The notes below the pieces were generated by a model. It saw only the letters and a list, made by a program, of their open reading frames with translations, made no database searches and was not told where the DNA came from. From Ramlibacter tataouinensis TTB310 (lineage in GTDB: Bacteria; Pseudomonadota; Gammaproteobacteria; Burkholderiales; Burkholderiaceae_C), in the NCBI RefSeq assembly GCF_000215705.1, contig NC_015677.1, positions 3,174,001 to 3,238,000 of the forward strand: a stretch of DNA of 64,000 nt, written 5' to 3'. Positions 16,007 through 25,000 of this stretch are shown piece after piece (positions within the stretch are counted from its first letter, which is position 1; the number at the start of each line of letters is the position of its first letter). The position numbers and the translations under genes were made by a program.

Positions 16007-17047
16007 CTACAGGTCGACGGCGCAGCGCTCGCGCATGCTGCGCTGCGCGGCCAGTACGATCTCAAGCGAGCGAATGGCATCCTCGTGGTGTGCCGTTAAA
16101 TCCCAATCGTCTCGGATCGCGCTGGCCAAGAAGACCTGCTCTCGATCACACAGCGACTGGTGATCAACCTGTTCTGTAATGGGCAAGACAGACTCGCCCT
16201 GGGGCGTGCGCAACCTAAGTTGGCCTGCTTTGGTGTGGTTCTCGATATCTGTCGAGTCGGCCGATTCGCTCATCACCAGTGACACCGCTCCGCTTGGGCT
16301 GATCACGTCCTTGATCATGGCCGCCGTGCCGGACATCATTGGCCCCCATCCAGCTTCGTACCACCCGACTGATCCGTCATCGAACAGCACTTGCAAATGG
16401 CCGTAATTAACCTGCTCTGGCGCGATGTCATTAGCCAGCCGCACGCCCATACCGCGCACCTGCACCGGGCGCGCATCTGTAATCTGGCACATGACATCGA
16501 CGTAATGAACGCCGCAATCCACGATTGGAGGCGTTGCTTGAAGCAGTCGCTTGTGGATCTCCCACGCTTCTCCCGAGGAAGGCTGATTTAAGTTCATGCG
16601 CATCACGTACGGTGGGCCCAGGCGGCGCGCCGCGCGAATAAGCTCAGTCCAGGATGGGTGATGCCGCAGGATATAGCCGATCACCAGCTTTCTGCCTGTG
16701 CGTCGCGCCACTTCGACTACCTCCCGCGCGGAACTCACAGTAAGCGCCAGGGGCTTTTCTACGAACACATGGGCGCCCGACTCCAAGGCACGGATGGCGA
16801 GTTCCGCATGGGTGTCCGTGTACGTATTGATGGATATCACATCCGGCCGTAAGGCCAATGCGGCCTCAAAGCTTTCAACCCTCGGGTACCTTGCAAGTTC
16901 CGCGGGCAATTCGACTTGGCCACGGTTGTGCAATCCGATCACTTGGTAGTCGGGCAGACTATGGTAGGCCACCGCGTGGGAACGCCCCATTTGCCCCAAG
17001 CCGATGACGGCGACTTTGAGCGCCGGAGTGGTTTGACTTCTATTCAT
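16007..17047 (-). CDS. Gfo/Idh/MocA-family oxidoreductase
   Basis: The 346-aa protein has an N-terminal Rossmann fold (VAVIGLGQMGRSHAVAYHSL) and the family's conserved EKPLALTV, where Lys is catalytic, then the C-terminal alpha/beta domain (YILRHHPSWTELI, later GVHYVDVMCQITDARPVQ with the His in GVHY). These enzymes oxidise or epimerise sugars using NAD(P). The exact substrate is unknown. Its place between a permease gene and the ATPase gene, with gaps of 2-10 bases, suggests it prepares a modified amino sugar for NagA-type catabolism. Confidence 0.85.
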   Translation of the reverse strand: MNRSQTTPALKVAVIGLGQMGRSHAVAYHSLPDYQVIGLHNRGQVELPAELARYPRVESFEAALALRPDVISINTYTDTHAELAIRALESGAHVFVEKPLALTVSSAREVVEVARRTGRKLVIGYILRHHPSWTELIRAARRLGPPYVMRMNLNQPSSGEAWEIHKRLLQATPPIVDCGVHYVDVMCQITDARPVQVRGMGVRLANDIAPEQVNYGHLQVLFDDGSVGWYEAGWGPMMSGTAAMIKDVISPSGAVSLVMSESADSTDIENHTKAGQLRLRTPQGESVLPITEQVDHQSLCDREQVFLASAIRDDWDLTAHHEDAIRSLEIVLAAQRSMRERCAVDL

Positions 17048-17049
17048 TT

Positions 17050-17892
17050 TTACTTGATGGCGCCAGAGGTGATGCCTCGGATCAGCCCCTTCGAAAATAC
17101 GAGGTAAAGCGCAAGCACCGGAAGAATGCTCAGCGTCAGTGCGGCTAGCACGGAGTTCCAGTCGGTGACGTCCTGACCGATGAAGGCTTGGGCACCCAAG
17201 GTTAAGGTTTTAGTGTCCTCGCCCGGCGCCAAAATTAGCGGAAACCAGAGATCGTTCCACATCGGAATCATCGTAAACACTGCCACGCTCACCATCGCTG
17301 GACGCAGCAGGGGCAGCACCAGCCAGAAAAAGATGACGTACTCCGATAAGCCGTCCACCCTGCCCGCGTTCTTCAAATCGTCCGAGACAGTTCGCATGTA
17401 CTCGGCCAAGATGAAAATGGCCATTGGGAGACCCTGAGCGATATAAACCAAGACGAGCGCCGTGCGTGTATTCACCAATCCACTCGCCACCATTAGCTCA
17501 AGGATCCCCGGCGTTCCTAAGCGGATTGGCACCATGATGCCCATGGTGAAGAACAAGGCAGTAAGGCTATTGAGTTTGAACTTGTACTCGGACAGCGCGA
17601 ACGCAGCCATAGAGCCAAACAGTATCGTGCCTCCAAGCGCAACGAGAGTGACACTAAAGCTGTTCATGAAATAGGCATCAAAGTTGCCGTTGGCGAAGAC
17701 CGTCCGGAACCCGATGAGGTCGAATGTTCCCGTTGTCGGCGGCTCCAGAGGTGCACCGAAGATTGCATCACGCGACTTGAACGCGTTCATCACGATGATC
17801 GCGATTGGCGCCAGGGCCAGCACAGAAAAGAATGCCAAGATGGCATGTGCCACAAAGTGGTTGCCCGAAAAGTTGTCTCTTGCAGCAGACAT
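17050..17892 (-). CDS. Sugar ABC transporter permease (MalG type)
   Basis: The 280-aa membrane protein has six predicted helices, starting ILAFFSVLALAPIAIIVMNA, and the coupling EAA loop (MRTVSDDLKNAGRVDGLSEY) that contacts the ATPase. The C-terminus FSKGLIRGITSGAIK is the typical MalG end. It starts 6 bases after the MalF-type gene and stops 2 bases before the oxidoreductase gene. Confidence 0.93.
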   Translation of the reverse strand: MSAARDNFSGNHFVAHAILAFFSVLALAPIAIIVMNAFKSRDAIFGAPLEPPTTGTFDLIGFRTVFANGNFDAYFMNSFSVTLVALGGTILFGSMAAFALSEYKFKLNSLTALFFTMGIMVPIRLGTPGILELMVASGLVNTRTALVLVYIAQGLPMAIFILAEYMRTVSDDLKNAGRVDGLSEYVIFFWLVLPLLRPAMVSVAVFTMIPMWNDLWFPLILAPGEDTKTLTLGAQAFIGQDVTDWNSVLAALTLSILPVLALYLVFSKGLIRGITSGAIK

Positions 17893-17898
17893 GACCGC

Positions 17899-18864
17899 TT
17901 AGAACTGGTATCGCACCAGCTTGCGTTGGACGAAGAACAGGAAGCCGCAAACCACCATCAGAACAATAAGGAACATCATGGTGGCTACAGTTGCACCCAT
18001 GTGTGGATCTCCTAATTGGAGCTGGGCGCCAAATAGCGTCCGGTACAACAGAGTTCCAAGAATATCGCTCGAAAAATTTGGTCCCGCGAGAACTCCCTGA
18101 GCTGTATAAACCAGCTCGAAAGAGTTGAAATTAGACACAAAGGTAAGGATTGTGATGACGCCGATTGTCGGCCATAGCAGCGGCAGGCGAATTCGAAAGA
18201 ACTGCGCGAGGCCGGTGATGCCATCTACCTCTGCCGCCTCGAGTACCTCGGCAGGAATGGCCAGCATAGCCGCATAGCTCAGCACCATAGGGATGCCGAC
18301 GTATTGCCAAACGGAAATGAAACCTAATGCCGTCAACGCGTATTGCTCCTTACCGAGCCAAGGCTGGAACAAAGACTCAAGACCCACGGCCGCCAGCAGT
18401 GTTGGCGCAACGCCCCACAACGGTGACAAGATCAATTTCCAGACGAAACCGATGATCACGAATGACAGCATGGTCGGCATGAAGATGGCGGTGCGGTAAA
18501 GGCCGGCGGCGCGCAAACCCCGCACGGAAAGCAGTGCTGCCAGAAGCACGGCTAGCGGAATCATCACCAGTAGGTGTATGGAAAAGAACCATATGCTGTT
18601 GGCCAAGGCGTTCCAGAACTGCGCCGCCCACCGCTCGTCTAAGATCAACACACGAAAATTCGCTAAACCGGCGTATTCCCGATCGTGCGCCGCGCCACGG
18701 AAGAACGCCAGCCGGAATGTCTCAGCCAACGGCAAGGCCATCAGCAATGTATAGATTGTCAGCGCCGGCGCTAGGAATATGGCAATGTGCCAGCGAACCG
18801 GGCGGGTGGACTGTGAGGCTTGGGCCTGCCCATTGCCCACCGGCTGAAGAATGGCGGTAGCCAT
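17899..18864 (-). CDS. Sugar ABC transporter permease (MalF type)
   Basis: The 321-aa protein has six predicted membrane helices (first WHIAIFLAPALTIYTLLMAL), with the EAA loop LAIPAEVLEAAEVDGITGLA and the closing VQRKLVRYQF. It pairs with the MalG-type subunit to form the pore. It begins 20 bases after the binding-protein gene stop. Confidence 0.92.
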   Translation of the reverse strand: MATAILQPVGNGQAQASQSTRPVRWHIAIFLAPALTIYTLLMALPLAETFRLAFFRGAAHDREYAGLANFRVLILDERWAAQFWNALANSIWFFSIHLLVMIPLAVLLAALLSVRGLRAAGLYRTAIFMPTMLSFVIIGFVWKLILSPLWGVAPTLLAAVGLESLFQPWLGKEQYALTALGFISVWQYVGIPMVLSYAAMLAIPAEVLEAAEVDGITGLAQFFRIRLPLLWPTIGVITILTFVSNFNSFELVYTAQGVLAGPNFSSDILGTLLYRTLFGAQLQLGDPHMGATVATMMFLIVLMVVCGFLFFVQRKLVRYQF

Positions 18865-18884
18865 GCTCTCGTTCGTGTTGTTTA

Positions 18885-20144
18885 TTACTGAGCTGGCTTG
18901 TACCAGCTGCTGAGGCCCTTCTGAAGCCGCTGAGCGGCAGCTTCTGGCGTTAAGGTGCCATTGATGACGCCCGCACCCACAACCCAGAATTCATTCTCCA
19001 GATTGGGTGTGCCTCTAGAAAGGATTTGATAGGTCGGGCGGATAGTGGATTCACACTTACTCCTCCAGGTAAGAAATTCCTTCGCCAGCGGATCACGCAA
19101 TTCCACGGGAGCTTTGTTCAAGCTGAAGAAACCCGGGAGCGCATTAGAGTACAAAGCCGCAAATTCCTTGGAAGCCACCCATTCAAGAAAGACCTTTGCC
19201 TGCGCGGCATGAGGTGACTTTGTATTTAAGCCAAGGCCGAGGTCCGGATGGTCGGAAATGAAACACTTATCGCCGGCCTTGGCGACGGGTGGCGGAAATG
19301 CTCCCATCGGGAACTTAGCCTGCTTGTTGAAGCTGGCTATCTCCCAGGAACCGGCTGGATACACAGCCGCCCTCCCGAGCGTGAACAGGTTCTGGCTGTC
19401 AGGGTAAGTCTGCGCCTCGAACCCGGTTGCCAGGTAAGGTTTCCACTTGGCCAGCAACCGGAAAGGCTCCACAAACTGCGGATCGGTCAGCTTCGCCTTG
19501 CCCGCTAGCAACGCCCGACGTCCTTCTTCACCCTTATAGTAGTTCGGCGCGATGTTCTGGTAACCCATGGATGCGGTTTCCCAACCATCCTTCGTGCCCA
19601 TGGCTAATGGAACGAGCCTTAGCTTACCTTTGAGCTTCGAAAGCACATCGAAGAACTCGCCTTCCGTTGTCGGCGGACTCACCCCAGCTTTGGCGAATGC
19701 ATCGCGGTTGTAGATGAACCCGTGGATAACTGAAGCGATTGGCACGCAAAAGGTGACCTTGCTGTCGTCAGTGCTCCATGCGGCTTTAGCCACCGGCGCG
19801 AAGTTCTCCATGCCCTTGAGTTCGTTGAGCGCGGCCAAACGCCCGCTCTTATAAAGCTCCAGGGAGGCGTCAAAAGGCCGGCAGGTGATGAGATCTCCAG
19901 CAGTTCCGGCATCAAGCTTGGAGTTCAGCGCGGCGTTGTACTCCGTTGGTGCTGTGGGCGCAAAGCGAACCTTGATGTCAGGATGCTGCTTCTCAAACGC
20001 GGGAATGATCTGGTCACGCCAGATCGCCAAGTCGTCATTGCGCCAACTTTCGATGGTCAAGGTCACGGGCGCAGCGCCCGCCGTAACGCTTAGGCCCGCC
20101 GTCAGCAGACCCAGAATCTTTAAGGAAAGCTTGTGTTTGCTCAT
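18885..20144 (-). CDS. Extracellular sugar-binding protein of the ABC transporter
   Basis: The 419-aa protein has a Sec signal peptide (residues 1-24, ILGLLTAGLSVTAGAAP) and the bilobed fold of family 1 solute-binding proteins (IESWRNDDLAIWRDQIIPAF, later AVYPAGSWEIASFNKQ). It captures the sugar in the periplasm and is the first gene of the leftward operon. The linked nagA and kinase genes point to N-acetylglucosamine, its dimers or a close relative. Confidence 0.92.
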   Translation of the reverse strand: MSKHKLSLKILGLLTAGLSVTAGAAPVTLTIESWRNDDLAIWRDQIIPAFEKQHPDIKVRFAPTAPTEYNAALNSKLDAGTAGDLITCRPFDASLELYKSGRLAALNELKGMENFAPVAKAAWSTDDSKVTFCVPIASVIHGFIYNRDAFAKAGVSPPTTEGEFFDVLSKLKGKLRLVPLAMGTKDGWETASMGYQNIAPNYYKGEEGRRALLAGKAKLTDPQFVEPFRLLAKWKPYLATGFEAQTYPDSQNLFTLGRAAVYPAGSWEIASFNKQAKFPMGAFPPPVAKAGDKCFISDHPDLGLGLNTKSPHAAQAKVFLEWVASKEFAALYSNALPGFFSLNKAPVELRDPLAKEFLTWRSKCESTIRPTYQILSRGTPNLENEFWVVGAGVINGTLTPEAAAQRLQKGLSSWYKPAQ

Positions 20145-20172
20145 GTCTCCACTTTCGTTTGATGTCGTAGCA

Positions 20173-20204
20173 CGTCATCTGACTGAAACCTCTGCGTCAT
20201 CTGA
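20173..20204. promoter_or_regulatory. Direct-repeat operator candidate in the divergent promoter
   Basis: CGTCATCTGA occurs at 20173-20182 and again at 20195-20204, a spacing of 22 bases or about two helical turns. Such tandem half-sites are typical of AraC-family operators. They lie 29-60 bases upstream of the binding-protein start, so the AraC protein encoded at 11768-12703 is the natural candidate ligand. Confidence 0.45.
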
Positions 20205-20375
20205 ACGCAACGGCAGTGTGGCAGCCATGCCGTCAAGGCGGTTGTCTTTGCCGAGCGGAGACTGATACAAAAATGGCGTTCTGCCCGATCCGCCCTGGCT
20301 AACGCCACATCCGTATCAGCGATCGCGCGCTCAGCACAACATGTTTGGACCTCTGGTGCATCCAATGTGCGTGCT

Positions 20376-21287
20376 ATGCAACTGGAATACAGATTAGGTG
20401 TGGATGGCGGGGGCACGGGTTGCCGTGTACGCCTCACCGATCGCTCTGGTAACGTTCTTGGCGAAGGCTACGCCGGGCCTGCTAATTTAGCGCTGGGGCT
20501 GGATTCGACACTGCACTCAGTGTTGAACGCGGTAACCCAAGCGCTCGGTGCAGCGAACCTGCCGAGCTCGGCATTGGCGCGTACCTGTGCTGGTCTTGGC
20601 CTCGCTGCAGGGAACGTCGCGAAGCTTCGGCAGGCATTCGCGCAACTCTCACTGCCATTCGGAGCAGCCGTTATTCGGTCAGATGCAGAGGTGGCTTGCC
20701 TTGGCGCCCACAACGGCCAAGCCGGAGCCATCCTGATCTTAGGGACCGGCAGTCAAGGTGTGCTCCACGAGGGCGGCCGCTTCATCACGGTTGGCGGCTG
20801 GGGCTTTGCGCTTTCCGACGCAGGCTCGGGCGCAATCCTCGGACGTGAGACGGTACGTCGAGCCTTCAGCGCCCTTGAAGGGATTGAGCCCAGCTCAGGG
20901 TTGACGGAGACCGTAATCAACCGTTTCGCACACGACCGTTCTGCCATGCTGGAGTGGGCAACAAGCGCTCAGCCCAAGAATTGGGCAGAGTTTGCACCCC
21001 TGGTCTTCGAGCGTGCGAAGCAGTTAGACCCCGTCGCGCTCGAGCTGGTGCGCGACAGCGCGCGCTCGGCCGAAAAAATGCTAGAGCGGCTGAAAGCCCT
21101 AGGCGCCCAGTGCGTTTGCCTCATGGGGGGGCTGGCAGAGCCGATTAAGCCCTACTTGAGCGCGCCATACAGTACGCTACTTGTCCCCGCACAGGGCGAC
21201 GCACTACACGGAGCGTTGTTGCTAGCAGCAACGCACAAGGACGCCGTCCGGTCCGATCTCATTGAACCGTCACGGCTGACGCGCTAA
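20376..21287 (+). CDS. N-acetylglucosamine kinase (BadF/BadG/BcrA/BcrD ATPase family)
   Basis: The 303-aa product is an ASKHA-fold sugar kinase: phosphate-1 loop LGVDGGGTGCRVRL, the ILILGTGSQGVL loop, VGGWGFALSDAGSGAILG, and the adenosine motif VCLMGGLAEPI. It would phosphorylate imported GlcNAc to GlcNAc-6-phosphate, the NagA substrate. The ATG at 20376 is preferred; a GTG three codons upstream is also possible. It is divergent from the transport operon and shares its promoter region. Confidence 0.85.
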   Translation: MQLEYRLGVDGGGTGCRVRLTDRSGNVLGEGYAGPANLALGLDSTLHSVLNAVTQALGAANLPSSALARTCAGLGLAAGNVAKLRQAFAQLSLPFGAAVIRSDAEVACLGAHNGQAGAILILGTGSQGVLHEGGRFITVGGWGFALSDAGSGAILGRETVRRAFSALEGIEPSSGLTETVINRFAHDRSAMLEWATSAQPKNWAEFAPLVFERAKQLDPVALELVRDSARSAEKMLERLKALGAQCVCLMGGLAEPIKPYLSAPYSTLLVPAQGDALHGALLLAATHKDAVRSDLIEPSRLTR

Positions 21288-21460
21288 CGCCGACCGCGTC
21301 CAGCGGCTTACCTCGGCAAATGGCTCCTGCTGTAGCCCGGCTTAGCACGTGCTCGACTGGATCGAGGTAAGCGGCCGTAGAGTGACGTAGGTTTTTGCGT
21401 CGGTTTCCGACTTCATTCTTCGCTTTGTCCGTTCTGCGAGTCTTGTGGCAGGTCACACTG

Positions 21461-21492
21461 TGATTGAGCATTGCATCAGCGATGCTCAATCA
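21461..21492. repeat. 11-bp perfect inverted repeat upstream of the tmRNA acceptor half
   Basis: TGATTGAGCAT (21461-21471) and ATGCTCAATCA (21482-21492) are exact complements around a 10-base loop. No T-run follows. It may end the kinase transcript or form part of the 5' region of the tmRNA acceptor piece, whose left end I cannot place. Confidence 0.5.
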
Positions 21493-21550
21493 ACAAGGAT
21501 TCGTCGTCCTGCAGTTGAAATGATCGTGTGAGACTCGTGCATTTTGTGAG

Positions 21551-21612
21551 GATCTCTGAAGACTAATGCCGCAATGTGTCGGACGGGGGTTCGATTCCCC
21601 CCGGCTCCACCA
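21551..21612 (+). ncRNA. ssrA: tmRNA acceptor piece (permuted ssrA), left end approximate
   Basis: Bases 21581-21612 form a T-arm with stem GGGGG/CCCCC and loop TTCGATT, then acceptor strand CGGCTCC and ACCA. The acceptor strand pairs with GGGGCCG at 21644-21650, including a G3:U70 wobble, the alanine identity signal. ATGTGTC (21574-21580) pairs with GGCGCAT (21663-21669) to make helix P2. The 3' end therefore lies upstream of the 5' end, which is the circularly permuted, two-piece tmRNA arrangement known from some betaproteobacteria. The left boundary is a guess. Confidence 0.82.
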
Positions 21613-21643
21613 GAGTGCAAATGCGTGTCGTTTGCAGCCTGAT

Positions 21644-21845
21644 GGGGCCGACCGGTTTCGACGGCGCATGAACGTTGAAGTCGACGATTCGAGAGGCGAC
21701 TGCCGTAAGCAGAGCATCAAGTAATCGCCAACCAAGGCCGTTACCTGGAGCAAGCCTAGTCTTGCTTCGGAGTGGTCCCACAAGGGCCCCCAGCCCCTGC
21801 AACGTTGGAGCAGGCTCGGCAACAGAAAGGCTGGGACCTTATGAC
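21644..21845 (+). ncRNA. ssrA: tmRNA coding piece (permuted ssrA), right end approximate
   Basis: This half begins GGGGCCGACCGG and carries the conserved TTTCGACG D-loop motif of tmRNA, the 5' strand of P2, a hairpin CTGC-CGTAA-GCAG, and then a short reading frame at 21727-21759. Downstream, GGTCCCA and TGGGACC can close a long helix ending near 21840. About 31 bases separate it from the acceptor half and would be removed in processing. The right end is uncertain. Confidence 0.8.
21727..21759 (+). other. Candidate tmRNA tag reading frame, unusual tag ANQGRYLEQA
   Basis: After AGTAATC, comparable to the TAGTC that precedes the resume codon in E. coli, the frame GCC AAC ... GCC TAG encodes ANQGRYLEQA and stop: ten codons, the usual length. 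Five positions agree with the common ANDERYALAA-type tag (A1, N2, R5, Y6, A10), but the terminal ALAA that ClpXP reads is replaced by LEQA. It may be a divergent tag, a wrong frame choice or a decayed gene. Confidence 0.5.
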
Positions 21846-21964
21846 ACATGTTCAATGAACTAGATTCAAGCATCTATGCCAACCACCTGCAACGCGCACA
21901 TTTTGTGCATCTTGACCTTCGTGCAAGATGAACGAGCCGTTGCTGCCGCGCACGCCTTGATTTT

Positions 21965-22026
21965 TTCGCGCATGTGAACCCGACTTCGGAGGGCTGCACG
22001 TTATAGCCGCAACGCAGGTTCACATT
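21965..22026 (+). promoter_or_regulatory. hrpII/PIP box and -10 element of the 1127-aa gene
   Basis: TTCGC (21965-21969), N15, TTCGG (21985-21989), then CACATT (22021-22026) after 31 bases. Predicted start near 22033, leaving a 37-base leader to the ATG at 22070. It begins about 120 bases after the tmRNA coding half. Confidence 0.87.
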
Positions 22027-22069
22027 CATTGATGCGAGCCCGCGTCGGGTTCGCCCGCACGGTACGGAC

Positions 22070-25000
22070 ATGCCGAGACGCGAGCATGACATGACCCATC
22101 CAACAAGGGCGGCAGGGAGCCCTCCCCGTTCGCCCGAAATCCAGCCACATGACGGCAGCAACCTTCCGACGGTACCCGAGCGAGAGAACATCCAACATGC
22201 GGACACGCGCCGCGGCATGTCGGCGTTTGATGCACCAGTTCGCACAAGCAAGGGTACGGGCCGCGCTGGAGTTAGCCGCGTGAACGTGGGCCTAGCCTCG
22301 GCCGGCCTTAACCTCAGCAAGACTACCGGCTCGTCAAAGCCCGACGTCGCCGGCAATCCTCGTGCTGACGCGGACCTTTCTGGAACTGGCCCGCTTTCGA
22401 AGACAACGCATTGGAAAATCAACCGTAAGAAGCAAGCTGCGCTTGAGGGAGTTTCCGGTATCAAGTTTGCCGCCGTGCCTTCAACCAACCCGCATAGTGC
22501 CCCCGCCATGGCTACAGAGCCAGGATTGCGGAATGGATTGGCGGAACACTTCGGACAGAGCCAAGCCACGGCCGCCCTGGTTGATCGCATCGTTGATGCG
22601 GTCCCCCAAAACACAGCTAGCGAACGCGCGCCGTTCAAACCTCAGCTGCTTCTAGGTCTCGCTCTACACACGGTGTGTGATCGCAACTTCAACGATGCGA
22701 ACGCAATACTTGATCAGATCGCGGCGGGCCAGGGTTCATCGCAGGTGTTCCGCATGCAGCGCGTCCTGGCGGAAACTGCCACTGGCGCGGCCACTCTCGG
22801 CCACATGATGGGTGTGCAGGAGCCGACTAGACGCGATGGACTTCGCGATGCCTTGAAAATCTGCTCGGCAATGGAAGTTACCGGAGTGCTGCCCGCTGGT
22901 GATGCCGGCTCTGTCGTCGACGTGGTCGCCGCCGTGAGCCGAGAGAGCGAACGTCGAAGACTCAGTCACCGCATCGGCAGCGACGACGATGTGAAGCCGC
23001 AGCTGTTGTCGAAAGCACTTATCTACGCCCACGCTAAGAGCGAAGGCCGCGAATCTGAGGCGGACGTGGCACCTCATAAGGCTGCGTACGTCGCTTGGCG
23101 CAAGATGAACTTGACCGAGAGCGGAAAGGGTACCGACTTCAACCGGGCCGTTGGGCGAATGTACAAGTTCAAGACTTACGTCGACCGAGCCGACCATGGC
23201 CCGCGCACCATGACTAACCTGCTCAAAGAACTGGGCATGCTGTTTCCTCAAGCAGTGGGTAAGCATCGAGACCCACTGACGGAAGCACGTTACGGCTCAT
23301 TGGGAGCCAAGATGTGGACCCTGCTCGCCGAGGCCCAAGCCTTTCGGGAGGTGGTTACCGATTCCATCAGCCCGATGCGGGATCACTTAGATGCACGCCT
23401 CGCTAAACCCGAAGTGCTGGGCAATGCTGGCGAACTGAACAAGCAATTGGCTAATGCCGCAATGCTCGACGTTTTCGCGTACCTGAAGCGCGACGATGTT
23501 GCCGTGCCCGAACAGGCCGTTCTTGCACATGCTCAAAAGCTGCATGAAGCGCTTCAAGGGGCGGCCCCGTTTCAGCCCGAAATGGTATTGGCACACCTTC
23601 GCGACTTCGCCACCCCCGGCAAGCTTCAGCGTGAGGTTATGGAGGACGAAGGTGGCTTCTTCGCAACGAAGTCGGCAACACACCTGAACAAGCTCCGGTT
23701 GCGCCTAAGTTCGCTGGAAGAGCTAAGCGAGGATTTGCGTGCCGAGTTCCCGCTCGAGAACCCAGTTGACATGACACAGCTGCTTGAGATGCGCCGTCGC
23801 AGCCAGCAACTGCGGGGTGACAACGATGCCGACCCTGTAGAACGTCAGCGCGTCCAGCACCAGCTGCTACATATGACGCCAGTGCTGCTAGGCGAGGCCC
23901 GGGCGATCGCCAAGGGAGCCGAGCCGGGAATCCCATTATTCAAGTTCTCCGATTTGATTCGTGGCTTCACCAGCGCACCGCGGATGGGTCCTACCAGCGA
24001 GGATGCCGAGCGGGTCTTAAAAGCTGTATCGGGTGGCAAGGACGAGTCGATAACCAATTTCGCTAGCGGCGGCGGCGGCGGTATCAATATCACGCCGATT
24101 GTGGCGATGAATGCCTTGTCGGCACTTGGCTACGGTGGGCCGGCCGTTCTGCCGACCATGCGTGCCGAGCACGGCAAGAAGGCCAAGATCACCGTAGGCG
24201 ACACCCTGACCGGTTCACGCATGTTCATTGGCACCGAAAGCTCGACGACCATCGCGGGAGGTCTGGGCGGCGCCATCGGTTACGCGTTGCCGATGGGCGT
24301 AGCAGCGGTATTCGCTGGCTTTAGCGCAGGAAAGAGCTGGTCACCGGCCGAAGGCTTGAGCCTGACGGTGCGCATCGGCACTCCTGGCTGGGAGCAGAAA
24401 AGTATGGGCCTGGTGGACTTCATGTTCCGCCAAGCGCGCCCGGCCGAGGGAGGCACTGTGCCCGGGGACCAAAGTGAGATTTGGGAGCGCTTCAGCGATC
24501 GGTTCGGTGACGACCCGCATGTTGGCGCTAGCTGGGTCAACGACGACGCCAGTTCCAAGTTCGCTAGCGCCTCCGCCGGTGCGACCGCGCGCGCAAACAC
24601 GGGGTCAGGAACGACTATCGGGGCGTCAGCTTATGTGGCACTAACTTACGGCACAAGCAAGGTCGACCGCAAGACACAAGCTGTGGCTGGCGACGTAAAT
24701 ACATCCGTGCGGGGCAGCGCGCTGACCGCAACAGCCGGGCTGGGTGTGCCCATCGCCACGCCGCAAGCGCCTATCAAGGGCGACGACGTGGCTGGCATGC
24801 TCGCAGTCACCCCGTTGGCCGGCGTGTCGGTGGAAACTCAGCTAAGCGGCGGCTCAGCAATCGCGCGTCTGGCACGTAATGACGATGGCAGCTTCAGCGC
24901 ATTCCCCTCCCAGCTCATCATGGGGCGCAAGCGTCCGGATGAGTTGCTATCAGCCCTCAGAACACCGGAAATTCGCGCTTCTTGGCTGCAACGTTTGGTC

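Noticed and set aside
21551..21612. The T-arm/CCA segment as an attachment-site copy left by an island in a normal tmRNA gene
   Set aside because: Its upstream bases pair with the P2 strand of the downstream half, and no 3' half follows the coding piece, so a permuted gene explains it better.
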